Notes under the pieces: generated by a model
What the model was told of the DNA's origin: nothing
Databases searched by the model: none
Seen by the model: the letters and a program-made list of their open reading frames with translations, nothing else
Shown here: positions 24,609-34,014 of the stretch, in pieces
Layout of the letters: each line of letters starts with the position of its first letter
Numbering within the stretch: the first letter of the stretch is position 1
Translations under genes and position numbers: made by a program
NCBI GenBank assembly: GCA_016794595.1
Contig: JAEUJN010000083.1
Location: forward strand, 39,561-103,560
Direction: 5' to 3'
DNA length: 64,000 nucleotides
Origin: Kineosporiaceae bacterium
GTDB lineage: Bacteria > Actinomycetota > Actinomycetes > Actinomycetales > Kineosporiaceae

Positions 24609-27254
24609 GTGGCACCACAGGAACGGCTGACCTACCCGGAGCACTGGGAGGCGGACGTCGTCCTGCGGGACGGGGGTACCGCGCACCTGCGGCCGATCCG
24701 TCCCGAGGACGCCGAGGCGCTGCAACGTTTTCACCTGTCGCAGTCGCCGGAGTCGGTCTACCTGCGCTTCTTCGCTCCCATGCCGCGGCTGTCCGAGCGT
24801 GACCTCGAGCGGTTCACCGTGGTGGACCACCACGACCGGGTGGCCATGGTGATCACCATCGCCGGGGACATCGTCGGGGTCGGTCGCTACGACCGGGTGG
24901 ACGCCACCGAGGCCGAGGTGGCGTTCAACATCTCCGACCACCACCACGGGCGGGGCGTCGGGTCGGTCCTGCTGGAGCACCTGGCCGCCGCGGCCCGCGA
25001 GCACGGCATCCACCGGTTCATGGCGGAGGTGCTGCCGCAGAACCGCAAGATGCTCGCGGTGTTCAACGACGCCGGCTACGAGGTCACCCACCGGTACGAG
25101 GACGGTGTGATCTCGCTGGGGTTCGACATCGACCCCACCGAACGGTCCCGGGCCGTGATGGAGGCCCGCGAGCATCGGGCCGAGGCGAGCAGCATGCACG
25201 CCGTGCTCCACCCCGGCTCGGTCGTGTTGATCGGGGCCAGCCGCCGGGAGGACACGATCGGGCGGGCGCTGCTGGCCGCCGTCCAGGGCAGTGGGTTCAC
25301 CGGAGCCCTGCACGTGGTCCACCCCGAGGCGGACAGCGTCCTGGGGATCCCGGCCCACCGGAGCCTGGACGACGTTCCCCACCCGGTGGACCTGGCCGTG
25401 GTGGCCGTGCCGGGCGCCTCGGTGCTCGAAGTCGTCCACGACTGCGCCAAGGCGGGCGTTCGGGGGCTGGTCGTGGTCTCCGGCGGCTTCGCCGAGGCCG
25501 GCGAGGAGGGCCTCGAGCGCCAGCGCGAACTGGTGCGGGTCGCCCGGGCCAGCGGGATGCGGGTGGTCGGCCCGAACTCCTGGGGCGTGATCAACGCCGA
25601 CCCGAGGGTACGGCTGAACATCTCGATGCGAGCCGGGACGCCGCCGGCCGGGCACCTCGGGGTCTTCTGCCAGTCCGGTGCACTGTCGGTGGCCGTGCTC
25701 GACCTGGCGGCCCGGCGGTCGGTGGGGATCTCCACGTTCGTCTCGGCAGGCAACCGGGCCGATGTCTCGGCCAACGACTGCCTGCAGTACTGGGAGGCGG
25801 ACGACGACACCCGCGCGGTCGGCCTGTATCTGGAGAGCACGGGTAACCCGCGCAAGTTCGCGCGCATCGCGCGGCGGATCTCGCGGTCGCGTCCGGTGGT
25901 GGTGCTCACCTCGGGGACCTCAGGGTTCTCCCGGCACACCACCAGCCGAGCCCACCACGCGCCGCCGGAGGCCTTCGACGCCATGCTCAGCCAGACCGGC
26001 TGCATCCGCGTCCCCACGCTCAGCCGGCTGTTCGACGTCGCCCAACTGCTCCTGGACCAGCCGCTGCCGGAGGGCAACCGGGTGGCCGTGGTGGCCAACA
26101 GCCACGCGCTGGCCGACCTGGTCGCCGACGCCTGCCTGGCCAACCGGCTCTCGGTGGTCCACGGGCCGGTGGCGGTGCCGGAACTGTCGGGTCCGGGAGA
26201 GTTCGGGGCGGCACTCCAGGCGGCGCTGGACGACGTCACCGTGGACGCGGTGGTGGCCGTGTTCGCCCCCGCGGTGCTCGCTCACACCAGCGAGGTGGCC
26301 GACGTGCTCGCCGACAAGACCGCGACCTCGCGGCAACCGGTCGTCGCGAGCCTGATCGGCTACCCGGGCCGGGAGCTGGTGGGCGTGGTCGAGGGCGCCC
26401 GGCGCGTGCCGCTGTACGACACCCCCGAGGAGGCGGTCAGCGCCCTGGCGGACGTCGTGCGCTACTCGACCTGGCGGCGGCGCAACCTCGGCGAGCGGGT
26501 GGAGCTGGCGGACTGCGACAGCGAGGGCGCCCAGGCCATGGTGGCGAAGGTGCTCGAGCAGCACCCCGAGGGCATCGAACTCGACCCGAGGCGGTCGGCG
26601 GAACTGTTGCGGTTCTACGGGATCGAGGTCTGGCCGTCGCTGGCGGTCAGTGGCCCGGAGGACGCGCTCGAGGCGGCCGAGAGGCTCGGGTGGCCGGTGG
26701 CCCTGAAGACCACCGCTGCCTACCTGCGGCACCGGGTCGACCTCGGGGGAGTGCGCCTGGACATCGCCGACGCCGGCGAGCTGTCCCGGGACGTGGTGGA
26801 GATGACCGCCCAACTGGGGCCGATGGGCGGTGGCGACCTGGTGGTGCAGAAGATGTCACCGGCCGGGGTCGCCTGTGTGGTGCGCACGGTCGAGGACCCG
26901 CAGTACGGGCCGGTGGTCTCCTTCGGGCTGGGCGGTGACGCCAGTGAGCTGCTCGGCGATCTGGGGCATCGGATCGCACCCCTGACCCGGGTCGACATCG
27001 CCGACATGATCCGCTCGGTGCGCGCCTCGCCGAAGCTGTTCGGTCACCGGGGCGCCCGTCCGGTGGACGTCGGCGCGCTCGAGGACCTGATCGCCCGGTT
27101 GTCGTGCCTGGCCGACGGACTGCCCGATGTCGCCTACGTCGACCTCAACCCGGTGGTGGTGGGGGAGCACGGAGCTGCGGTGTTGTCGGCCACGGTCCAC
27201 CTGCGGACCCTGGCCCGCCACGACGACCGCCGGGAACTCGGTGCCCTCACCTGA
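24609..27254 (+). CDS. GNAT acetyltransferase fused to ADP-forming acyl-CoA synthetase-like protein (Pat-like)
   Basis: An 881-residue multidomain protein. Residues 1 to about 170 form a GNAT acetyltransferase (acetyl-CoA motif GRGVGSVLLEHLAAAAREHG). A CoA-binding domain begins at SVVLIGASRREDTIGRAL, then succinyl-CoA-ligase-like domains (VGPNSWGVIN, GVFCQSGALSVAVLD), and a C-terminal ATP-grasp domain begins near residue 660. This is the architecture of Pat-type protein lysine acetyltransferases, in which the synthetase part is often catalytically dead. The synthetase's usual SHTGALA catalytic-His segment is replaced by HTTSRAHHAPPEAF. The divergent acyl-CoA synthetase, whose A10 lysine is a typical Pat target, may be its substrate (inference). 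GTG 24609 lies 6 nt after TACGCT, so it is probably leaderless. Confidence 0.88.
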   Translation: MAPQERLTYPEHWEADVVLRDGGTAHLRPIRPEDAEALQRFHLSQSPESVYLRFFAPMPRLSERDLERFTVVDHHDRVAMVITIAGDIVGVGRYDRVDATEAEVAFNISDHHHGRGVGSVLLEHLAAAAREHGIHRFMAEVLPQNRKMLAVFNDAGYEVTHRYEDGVISLGFDIDPTERSRAVMEAREHRAEASSMHAVLHPGSVVLIGASRREDTIGRALLAAVQGSGFTGALHVVHPEADSVLGIPAHRSLDDVPHPVDLAVVAVPGASVLEVVHDCAKAGVRGLVVVSGGFAEAGEEGLERQRELVRVARASGMRVVGPNSWGVINADPRVRLNISMRAGTPPAGHLGVFCQSGALSVAVLDLAARRSVGISTFVSAGNRADVSANDCLQYWEADDDTRAVGLYLESTGNPRKFARIARRISRSRPVVVLTSGTSGFSRHTTSRAHHAPPEAFDAMLSQTGCIRVPTLSRLFDVAQLLLDQPLPEGNRVAVVANSHALADLVADACLANRLSVVHGPVAVPELSGPGEFGAALQAALDDVTVDAVVAVFAPAVLAHTSEVADVLADKTATSRQPVVASLIGYPGRELVGVVEGARRVPLYDTPEEAVSALADVVRYSTWRRRNLGERVELADCDSEGAQAMVAKVLEQHPEGIELDPRRSAELLRFYGIEVWPSLAVSGPEDALEAAERLGWPVALKTTAAYLRHRVDLGGVRLDIADAGELSRDVVEMTAQLGPMGGGDLVVQKMSPAGVACVVRTVEDPQYGPVVSFGLGGDASELLGDLGHRIAPLTRVDIADMIRSVRASPKLFGHRGARPVDVGALEDLIARLSCLADGLPDVAYVDLNPVVVGEHGAAVLSATVHLRTLARHDDRRELGALT

Positions 27255-27279
27255 GCGGTCGGGGTGACAGGATGGGCTC

Positions 27280-27900
27280 GTGCGTGAACCAGGAGCCACC
27301 GTGGGACGGGTCGAGGAAGGGCTGCCCCCGCAGCTGCGGACCGAGGTCGAGCGGGCGGGGTACTACCCCGAGCTGATCTGTGACGTCCTGGACGTGGCGG
27401 TGGCCGGCGAGGGGGTGCTCAGCTTCCTGGTGCACCCGGAGACCACGTTCGATCGGGAGGAGATCCGCCGGCACGTCACCGTGCTCGCGCTCACCTCCAC
27501 CCGGCTGGTGGTGGCCCACGCCGACGATCACGATCCGGACACCCTGAGCCCCGAACCGTATGCCTCGGCCAGCACCGAGGCCGTCTCGCTGCGCCACATC
27601 CGGTCCCTGGTCCTCTCCCACGCCGTGACCCGTCCCGAGCAGCACCGCAGCGGCGCCATGCCCCGCGAGCTGACCATGACCATCGGGTGGGGTGGGATGA
27701 GCCGGCTGGATCTGGAGCCGGCAGGCTGTGTCGACCCCGAGTGCGAGGCCGACCACGGATACACCGGCACCGCGGCCGCGGACGACATCACGGTCAGGTT
27801 GTCGGCCGACGCCGAGGGAACCGACGCCGTTCGGGCGGCCGTCGCCTTCAGCCGTTCGCTCTCGGCGGCCATGGCCGCCACCGGCAACCACGTGGGGTGA
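27280..27900 (+). CDS. DUF5998 family protein
   Basis: A 206-residue protein of the actinobacterial DUF5998 family; function unknown. No signal peptide or membrane segment is visible. A Cys pair occurs in GCVDPECEADHGY. The start GTG lies 6 nt after CAGGAT, a weak -10 candidate, so a leaderless message is possible. It overlaps the next gene by four bases (GTGA) and so is translationally coupled to the phosphatase-like gene. Confidence 0.82.
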   Translation: MREPGATVGRVEEGLPPQLRTEVERAGYYPELICDVLDVAVAGEGVLSFLVHPETTFDREEIRRHVTVLALTSTRLVVAHADDHDPDTLSPEPYASASTEAVSLRHIRSLVLSHAVTRPEQHRSGAMPRELTMTIGWGGMSRLDLEPAGCVDPECEADHGYTGTAAADDITVRLSADAEGTDAVRAAVAFSRSLSAAMAATGNHVG

Positions 27901-29051
27901 ACCTCACCCTCGCCGACGTCCTGCCGTCGGTTGCCACGGCACTCGGCACCCCGGTGAGGGCGCACGACGACCCACCGGGGGGCGAACTGGCGCTCGAGCC
28001 CGCTCGACGGGCGGTCGTCGTCCTGCTGGACGGACTCGGCGAGCAGTTGCTCGCCCGGCGCGGCGGGCACGCCCCGTTCCTGCGCGGATTGCGTGAGTCG
28101 GCCGGCCCCGACGCGAACGGGACCGGAGCGGTCAGGTGCGGGTTCCCCAGCACCACGGCGACCAGCCTGGCGATGCTGGGCACCGGACGTCTCCCGGGCC
28201 GCCACGGGCTGGTCGGACTGGACGTGCTCGATCCCGATCGTGGCGTCCTGTTCAGTGAACTGGCCTGGGACCCGGCGGTCGACCCTCGGGTGTGGCAGCC
28301 GGAGGCGACGGTGTTCGAGCTGCTCGCGGCCGATGGCGTGGAGGTGGTCCGGGTCGGCCCGGCGTATTTCGACGGATCAGGCCTGACGGAGGCGGTGTTG
28401 CGCGGCGGCCGGTTCGCCGCCGCCAATGCCCTCGAGGACCGGGTCGAGGCCACCCTGGCGGCGCTGCGGGCGATGGGACCTGGGGGTCGGGGGCTGGTGT
28501 ACCTGTACTGGGGTGAGATCGACAAGGTCGGCCACGTCGCAGGGTGTGAGTCCTGGCAGTGGGGCGAGGAGCTGGAGGCCGCCGACCGGGCCCTGGCCCG
28601 CCTCGCGGACCGGCTCGACCGGGACACGGTGATGGTGATCACCGCCGACCACGGCATGGTGGACGTCCCGTTCGAGAGCCGGCTGGATCTCGCCCACGAT
28701 CGCGAACTGGCCGCCGGCGTCCAGCACGTGGGGGGCGAGCCGCGTGCGCTGCACCTGTACTGCCGTCCCGGTGCCGAGCCGGACGTGCTGGCGACCTGGC
28801 GAACCCGGCTGGGGGATCGGTTCGAGATCCTCACCCGCGACCAGGCGATCACGGCCGGATGGTTCGGTCCGGTTCACCCGCGGGTGGTGCCCCGGATCGG
28901 GCACGTCGTCGCGTCGGCCACCGGTTCGTGGGCGGTGGTGGACTCCCGGACGGCGCGCCGCGAGACCCTGGCGCTGCTCGGCTTGCACGGAGCGCGGACG
29001 GAGGCGGAGCTGCGCATCCCGCTGCTGGTCACGCGCGGTCGAGTGGGGTGA
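27897..29051 (+). CDS. Alkaline phosphatase / nucleotide pyrophosphatase-phosphodiesterase family protein
   Basis: A 384-residue protein of the type I phosphodiesterase/nucleotide pyrophosphatase fold. The metal site is visible as VVVLLDGLGEQLL (first Asp), GFPSTTATSLAML (nucleophile Thr), YWGEIDKVGHVAG (Asp and His) and VITADHGMVDV (Asp-His). It probably hydrolyses phosphodiester or phosphomonoester bonds; the substrate is unknown and no export signal is seen. The GTG start overlaps the DUF5998 stop as GTGA. It is conserved next to DUF5998 and sepH in actinomycetes. Confidence 0.87.
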   Translation: MNLTLADVLPSVATALGTPVRAHDDPPGGELALEPARRAVVVLLDGLGEQLLARRGGHAPFLRGLRESAGPDANGTGAVRCGFPSTTATSLAMLGTGRLPGRHGLVGLDVLDPDRGVLFSELAWDPAVDPRVWQPEATVFELLAADGVEVVRVGPAYFDGSGLTEAVLRGGRFAAANALEDRVEATLAALRAMGPGGRGLVYLYWGEIDKVGHVAGCESWQWGEELEAADRALARLADRLDRDTVMVITADHGMVDVPFESRLDLAHDRELAAGVQHVGGEPRALHLYCRPGAEPDVLATWRTRLGDRFEILTRDQAITAGWFGPVHPRVVPRIGHVVASATGSWAVVDSRTARRETLALLGLHGARTEAELRIPLLVTRGRVG

Positions 29052-29106
29052 GGCCCCAGGACCGGACGCCGTCACCGCTCGGGTGGGCACCCGAGGTCGG
29101 TCCGGC

Positions 29107-30309
29107 TCACTCCCGTCGGCCGCCGAAGACGATGTCGTCCCAGCTGGGGACGCTGGCCCGCTTGGAGCGCCGGGTGGGGGGCGCCGGGGTGGCCGGTGGA
29201 GGAGTCGGGGCCGCCTCGGCCGCAGCCGGTTCCGGCGCTGGGGGCGGGGGCGGGGGGCCGTGGTGCACCGGGCGGGACGGGCCGGTGCTGCCCGACGTCC
29301 CGAAGGCCGAACCGGACCCTGAGGCCGACCGCGAATCGGAACCGGCGGCGGGAGTCGCGCCTGCAGGCTGCGGAGCCAGGGTGGGCGAGGGAAGGTGCAC
29401 GGTCACCGGGGAGTCCGGCAGGGTCAGCACCTCGGCGTCCGTGGCCAGTTCCGGGCGGGAACGCGGTGGGTGGGCCGCCGGCGGGAGAGTGTCGTCCTCG
29501 AAGTCGGACAGGTCCTCCAGCGGCCGCTGGCGCCGGCCGCGGCGTTCGCGCAGCGTGTCCAAGAGGTCGACGGTCGAGGCCGCCGGCCAGGCCGGGGAGG
29601 CGTTCTCGGAAGGGCGGACACCCCCATCGGCCTCGATGTCATAGATCCGGTCGGCCGAACGGTCCGGGGAGTCGGTCGGGCGCAGCGGGACCAGTCGCCG
29701 GTGGATGGCGGCGCCGGGGCTGGCCTCGCTGACGGTCTCGTTCTCGGTGAGCCACCGGGCCTCGTCGTCCTGGGCGACGACGTGGCGCAGTTGGGGATTG
29801 AAGGTCCACTGGGCGCGGCGTTCCCGCGTTCCCGCGGTGAACATCAGGTTGACGATCCAGGTGCCGTCCTCGGTGCGCCAGGCGTCCCAGGATCCCTCGC
29901 CGTGCTCCACCTCGCGGGCGGCCAGCCGTTCGGTGACCAACTCCCCGAGCGTGGGAACCGTGCCGTCCAGGCGGGACACCCCCCGCAGCCGCACGGCCCG
30001 TGCCTGCCGGACGACGAACTCTCGCTCGGCGAGCACCGGACCCTCGTAGCGTCGGACGTGTTCGAGGGGCAGGCCGGCGTCATCGGCGATGTCCTGGGCG
30101 CTCTCGCCCGCACGGATCCGGGCCTGGATCTCCCGCGGGCGCAGCCTGCCGTCCATCTCGATCTGCAGCTGACCGAGTCGGGGGCGATCCCGTCGCACGG
30201 CAGCCCGAAGCGGCTCGTCCACCCGGACCCTGAACCTCTGGCCCTCGGCCCCCGCCAGTACCAGGTGCTCCCCGTCGTCATGGACGCCGACGAGCGTGAG
30301 GTCCTGCAT
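29107..30309 (-). CDS. sepH: Septation protein SepH
   Basis: A 400-residue SepH protein (DUF3071). The N-terminal domain (residues 1 to about 190) is conserved, with RPREIQARIRAGESAQDIAD forming the predicted helix-turn-helix. The middle and C-terminus are Pro/Ala rich and disordered, ending in a conserved basic tail RSKRASVPSWDDIVFG. In Streptomyces and Mycobacterium, SepH binds FtsZ and stimulates its assembly during septation. TGGAGGGG lies 8 nt before the ATG. It is divergent from hemH. Confidence 0.9.
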   Translation of the reverse strand: MQDLTLVGVHDDGEHLVLAGAEGQRFRVRVDEPLRAAVRRDRPRLGQLQIEMDGRLRPREIQARIRAGESAQDIADDAGLPLEHVRRYEGPVLAEREFVVRQARAVRLRGVSRLDGTVPTLGELVTERLAAREVEHGEGSWDAWRTEDGTWIVNLMFTAGTRERRAQWTFNPQLRHVVAQDDEARWLTENETVSEASPGAAIHRRLVPLRPTDSPDRSADRIYDIEADGGVRPSENASPAWPAASTVDLLDTLRERRGRRQRPLEDLSDFEDDTLPPAAHPPRSRPELATDAEVLTLPDSPVTVHLPSPTLAPQPAGATPAAGSDSRSASGSGSAFGTSGSTGPSRPVHHGPPPPPPAPEPAAAEAAPTPPPATPAPPTRRSKRASVPSWDDIVFGGRRE

Positions 30310-30499
30310 GCGTCACCCCTCCAGCTGCGTCCTGCCTCGACTGTGCCACCCCACGCGAGGATGTCGAAGCATGTCGGCGGGCATGTCGGCGACCCGCCGC
30401 CCGCGGCGCCCCGGTTCGGGCCACGGTAGCGGCCGGCCGACGGGCGGGCGCGGCCGGCACCCCGGCGCTCGTCCGGGGTCCGGATGCGAGGATGCCGGG

Positions 30500-31549
30500 G
30501 TGAGTGAGCTCGCCCCCTACGACGGTGTCCTGCTGGTCTCCTTCGGTGGTCCCGAGGGTCCCGATGACGTGATGCCGTTCCTGAGAGCCGTCACCCGGGG
30601 GCGTCCCGTGCCCCCCGAACGCCTGGAGGCGGTGGCCGAGCACTACCTCGCGGTCGGCGGTCGCAGCCCGATCAACGACGCGAACCGTCGGTTGCTGGCG
30701 GAGCTGCAGGCCGAGTTGGACGGCCGGGGGATCCAGGCGCCGGTGATCTGGGGCAATCGCAACTGGCACCCCCTGCTCCCCGACGCCCTCGACCGGGCCC
30801 ACGAGTCGGGGCTGGAGCGGCTGGTCGCCATCGTGACCAGTCTGTTCCCCAGCTGGTCGGGGTGCCGGCAGTACCGGATGGCGCTCGCCGCCGCCGTCCG
30901 GGAGGGGCACGAGCGAGGGGTGGAGGTCGAGGTCGACGTGGTCGCGCCCTACCACGCCCGACCGGGGATCCGGGCGGCCCTGGTCGACCGGGTGGACGGG
31001 GGACTGGACGCGCTGGGCCGCCTGCTCGGCGTCGATCCGGGCCAGTCCGCAGCCGCCCGCGTGGTGTTCGTCACCCACTCGATCCCGGTCGAGATGGACC
31101 TGGCCTCGGGGCCGCTCGGGTCGGCCTACTCCGGGCGGCAACGGCAGGAGGCGCACGCGGCGATGCAGCAGCTCGGGGCCCGCCGGGGTGGAGTGCCGCC
31201 CTGGGATCTGGTCTTCTGCTCCCGGTCCGGGCCGCCCGGGCAACCGTGGCTCGAGCCGGACATCGACGATCACCTGGTGGAGCTGGCCGGGGACGGGGTC
31301 GAGGGGGTCGTCGTGGTGCCGATCGGGTTCGTCAGCGACCACATGGAGGTCGTGCACGATCTTGACACCCAGGCGGCAGAGGTGGCTCGGCGCGTGGGGA
31401 TGTCCTTCGTGCGGGTGCCGACGGTGGGCACCGATCCGCGATTCGTGGCCGCCCTGGCCGATGCCGTCCTCGATCAGGCGGCACTGGCCCGCGGCGAGCG
31501 TCCGACCCTCGTGCCGGCAACCTGCACCCCGCAGTGCTGCCACCGATGA
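30500..31549 (+). CDS. hemH: Ferrochelatase (coproporphyrin ferrochelatase, CpfC)
   Basis: A 349-residue ferrochelatase inserting ferrous iron into coproporphyrin III in the actinobacterial pathway. The N-terminus DGVLLVSFGGPEGPDDVMPF is characteristic. VVFVTHSIP contains the catalytic His and the late acidic segment is near DHMEVVHDLD. The C-terminus CTPQCC, with an internal Cys in PSWSGCRQYR, provides the four cysteines expected for the [2Fe-2S] cluster of actinobacterial enzymes. The GTG lies 6 nt after GAGGAT. Its stop overlaps the next start (ATGA). It shares the pathway with hemE and hemQ at the right end of the window. Confidence 0.93.
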   Translation: MSELAPYDGVLLVSFGGPEGPDDVMPFLRAVTRGRPVPPERLEAVAEHYLAVGGRSPINDANRRLLAELQAELDGRGIQAPVIWGNRNWHPLLPDALDRAHESGLERLVAIVTSLFPSWSGCRQYRMALAAAVREGHERGVEVEVDVVAPYHARPGIRAALVDRVDGGLDALGRLLGVDPGQSAAARVVFVTHSIPVEMDLASGPLGSAYSGRQRQEAHAAMQQLGARRGGVPPWDLVFCSRSGPPGQPWLEPDIDDHLVELAGDGVEGVVVVPIGFVSDHMEVVHDLDTQAAEVARRVGMSFVRVPTVGTDPRFVAALADAVLDQAALARGERPTLVPATCTPQCCHR

Positions 31550-32376
31550 GCGAGCCGACGACCCCGGCCGGGGCCCGGGAGCTGGTGCTCCTGGCCGAGC
31601 GCACCGCGCGATCCGCCGGGGAACTGATCGAGCGCGGACGGCGCGGCGCGCCGGTGGCAGTTGCGGCGACCAAGAGCAGTCCCACCGACGTCGTGACCGC
31701 CATGGACCGCGCGGCGGAGGCCCTGATCGCCGACCTGGTGTGCCGGGCCCGCCCGGACGACGCGCTGTTCGGTGAGGAGGGCGGGGACGTCGCCGGACGC
31801 AGCGGGCTCACGTGGGTGATCGACCCCATCGACGGAACGGTCAACTACCTGTACGGGCTGCCCGCCTACGCGGTCAGCGTCGCGGTCGTCGAGGGTGATC
31901 CGCGCCACAGCGGTGGCTGGCGGACGCTCGCTGGCTGTGTGCACAACCCGGTGTCCGGTGAGACCTGGACCGCGCTGGCCGGTCAGGGCGCCTGGCTGGA
32001 CGGCCGATTGCTGCCGGCGCGAGAGGTGCCGTCGCTGGACCAGGCGCTGGTCGGGACGGGCTTCTCCTATCTGCCGGAGCGACGACGGGAACAGGCGGGC
32101 CTGCTCGCGACGTTGCTGCCCCTGGTGCGGGACATCCGGCGGATCGGCAGTGCCGCACTCGATCTGTGCGCCGTGGGCTCGGGTCGGCTCGACGGGTTCT
32201 ACGAGCGTGGACTGAACGTCTGGGACATCGCCGCGGGGCACCTGGTGGTCACCGAGACCGGTGGGGTGCTGCTCGGTCCGGGCGGGAGGCCGCCGTCCGG
32301 TGAACTCGTGGTGGCCGCACCGCGAGCCCTGGCCGAGCAGTTGCTGGCCGTGCTGGAGGCCGGCGGCGGGGTGTGA
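31546..32376 (+). CDS. Inositol monophosphatase family protein
   Basis: A 276-residue lithium-sensitive phosphatase-fold protein. Metal ligands are seen in GEEGGDVAG (Glu), WVIDPIDGTVNYLYGLP (the two Asp and the Thr of the signature) and NVWDIAAGHLVVTETGG (late Asp). It could act on inositol phosphate, histidinol phosphate or similar substrates; family members are difficult to separate by sequence. ATG 31546 overlaps the hemH stop by four bases, so it is coupled to hemH. Confidence 0.9.
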   Translation: MSEPTTPAGARELVLLAERTARSAGELIERGRRGAPVAVAATKSSPTDVVTAMDRAAEALIADLVCRARPDDALFGEEGGDVAGRSGLTWVIDPIDGTVNYLYGLPAYAVSVAVVEGDPRHSGGWRTLAGCVHNPVSGETWTALAGQGAWLDGRLLPAREVPSLDQALVGTGFSYLPERRREQAGLLATLLPLVRDIRRIGSAALDLCAVGSGRLDGFYERGLNVWDIAAGHLVVTETGGVLLGPGGRPPSGELVVAAPRALAEQLLAVLEAGGGV

Positions 32377-32572
32377 GACGGGACACGCCGTCACACATCA
32401 CGCCGGAGTCGGTTCGCCTCGGCGACCCGCATAGTGCACAATCGCCCAGCGCCGTGCCCCTGGCCGACGTCCACGAATGCAGTCCGGACCCGGGCACGGG
32501 TACACACCCACGTGTGCCGGCCCCACGCGTGGCCACCCGTTCATGATCGATTCTCACCGGAGCGTGACCCAT

Positions 32573-32872
32573 ATGGCGACCGACTACGACGCGCCGCGCA
32601 AGACGGACGACGAACTCAGCGAGGACTCCCTCGAGGAGCTCAAGGCCCGGCGCGTCGACAAGGGTTCCGGCGCCGTCGACGAAGACGAGATCGAGGCGGC
32701 CGAGGGCTTCGAGCTGCCCGGCGCCGACCTGTCCAACGAGGAACTCTCGGTGCGGGTACTGCCGCGCCAGGCCGACGAGTTCACCTGTTCGACCTGCTTC
32801 CTGGTGCACCACCGCAGTCAGCTGGCCAAGGAGGTCGGCGGCCAGCCGGTGTGCAAGGAGTGCGCTGCCTGA
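32573..32872 (+). CDS. DUF4193 zinc-ribbon protein
   Basis: A 99-residue acidic protein of the DUF4193 family. It begins ATDYDAPRKTDDELSEDS and ends in a zinc-ribbon with FTCSTCFLVHH and QPVCKECAA (CxxC...CxxC). Small proteins of this type are universal in actinomycetes and uncharacterised. The ATG is 10 nt after GGAG. The 196 bases upstream contain a CACAAT hexamer near 32438 and no gene. Confidence 0.88.
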   Translation: MATDYDAPRKTDDELSEDSLEELKARRVDKGSGAVDEDEIEAAEGFELPGADLSNEELSVRVLPRQADEFTCSTCFLVHHRSQLAKEVGGQPVCKECAA

Positions 32873-32880
32873 TCCGTTCC

Positions 32881-32943
32881 CGGTGAGGGCTCACCGCCCG
32901 GCGAGGCAGGGCCGGAGGTGATGGCCCGGCGAGGCAGGGCCGG
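32881..32943. terminator. Short hairpin plus 20-bp direct repeat after DUF4193
   Basis: CGGTGA/TCACCG (32881-32886/32891-32896) forms a compact stem with a 4-nt loop just after the DUF4193 stop. Then GCCCGGCGAGGCAGGGCCGG occurs twice, at 32896-32915 and 32924-32943, a 28-base period. It lies between convergent DUF4193 and DUF3093 genes. Confidence 0.45.
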
Positions 32944-33042
32944 CGGTACGGGGGCGGGGGCACAGGGGGGTTCAGGGGGTGAGTCAGGGGGTGAGGGTGT
33001 GTTCGGGGAGGCTCGGGCGGGCATCCCGCGCGGCAACCCGGG

Positions 33043-33522
33043 TCAGGAACCGGTCCGCGGGAGGTGCTCGCGCCGAGCCTGGTCGACGGCATCGGCCAGT
33101 CGCTGGGGGTGACGGCTCGACACGAGCCAGTAGGGAGTCGGGTCGGCAGGGTCGTCCAGTTCGACCCGGACCCCGGTGGGGATCCACCCGCGAATGCACA
33201 GGAAGGCCCGGGCGTCGAGTCCTGGCCCGTTCTCGTGACGCATGGCGGCGGCGTCCAGGACCCGGACGGTCCCGGTCAACTCCAGCGGGACGTGCGCCTT
33301 GCCGGCGACGAACTCCCCGTCGCGGATCGCGACCTCCGGGGTGGTCGAGGACAGCAGCCCGGCCAGGATCGCCGTGGCCAGGACGGCCACGACCAGGCCG
33401 GTCAGGGCACCCCGGGGGACCAGGGCCAGGCCCAGGCCGCCGCCGAGCAGGACACACATCGCCCACACCCACAGGGCCGGCCCGAGCTTCTCGCGGTAGT
33501 GCTCGCTGGAGAGGGGACTCAC
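33043..33522 (-). CDS. DUF3093 membrane protein
   Basis: A 159-residue DUF3093 protein with two N-terminal transmembrane helices ([19 protein letters not shown] and [18 protein letters not shown]) and a C-terminal soluble part containing the conserved [14 protein letters not shown] and [16 protein letters not shown]. Function unknown. It is divergent from dut, the usual arrangement in actinomycetes, with 36 nt between starts. The GTG lies 6 nt after GACCCT on the minus strand. Confidence 0.87.
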   Translation of the reverse strand: MSPLSSEHYREKLGPALWVWAMCVLLGGGLGLALVPRGALTGLVVAVLATAILAGLLSSTTPEVAIRDGEFVAGKAHVPLELTGTVRVLDAAAMRHENGPGLDARAFLCIRGWIPTGVRVELDDPADPTPYWLVSSRHPQRLADAVDQARREHLPRTGS

Positions 33523-33558
33523 CCGCTCAGGGTCCCACACGCCGCTACGCTCGCCTGC

Positions 33559-34014
33559 ATGCGGATCCCCTTCCGCCGCCTCGACCCCGAGTTGCCGCCG
33601 CCGACCTATGCCCACCCGGGCGATGCCGGTGCCGACCTGGTCAGCGCGGTCGATGTCGTGCTCGCTCCCGGGCGCCGAGAGGTGGTGCCCACCGGGATCG
33701 CGATCGAGTTGCCCGAGGGGTACGCCGCGTTCGTGCATCCCCGGTCCGGGCTGGCCAGCAGGCACGGTGTGACGCTGGTCAACGCGCCGGGTACGGTCGA
33801 CGCTGGGTATCGCGGCGAGATCAAGGTGACTCTGATCAACACCGACGCGGATCAGCCGTTCACCGTGCGCCGCGGTGATCGGATCGCCCAGTTGGTGGTC
33901 CAGCGGGTCGAGCACGTGGCGTTCGCCGAGGTGGACGAGTTGGCCGAGACTGCCCGCGGCGCAGGGGGTTTCGGATCCACTGGGGGATTCGGACGGGAAG
34001 GGGAGGGCCAGTGA
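33559..34014 (+). CDS. dut: Deoxyuridine 5'-triphosphate nucleotidohydrolase (dUTPase)
   Basis: A 151-residue trimeric dUTPase that hydrolyses dUTP to dUMP and pyrophosphate. The five motifs are present, including [48 protein letters not shown] and a Gly-rich C-terminal arm ([10 protein letters not shown]). TACGCT ends 7 nt before the ATG, pointing to a leaderless mRNA. It overlaps DUF3710 by four bases (GTGA). Confidence 0.95.
   Translation: MRIPFRRLDPELPPPTYAHPGDAGADLVSAVDVVLAPGRREVVPTGIAIELPEGYAAFVHPRSGLASRHGVTLVNAPGTVDAGYRGEIKVTLINTDADQPFTVRRGDRIAQLVVQRVEHVAFAEVDELAETARGAGGFGSTGGFGREGEGQ

Noticed and set aside
30365..30405. Repeated GCATGTCGGCG upstream of hemH
   Set aside because: Only two adjacent copies, short, with no dyad; likely chance in GC-rich DNA.
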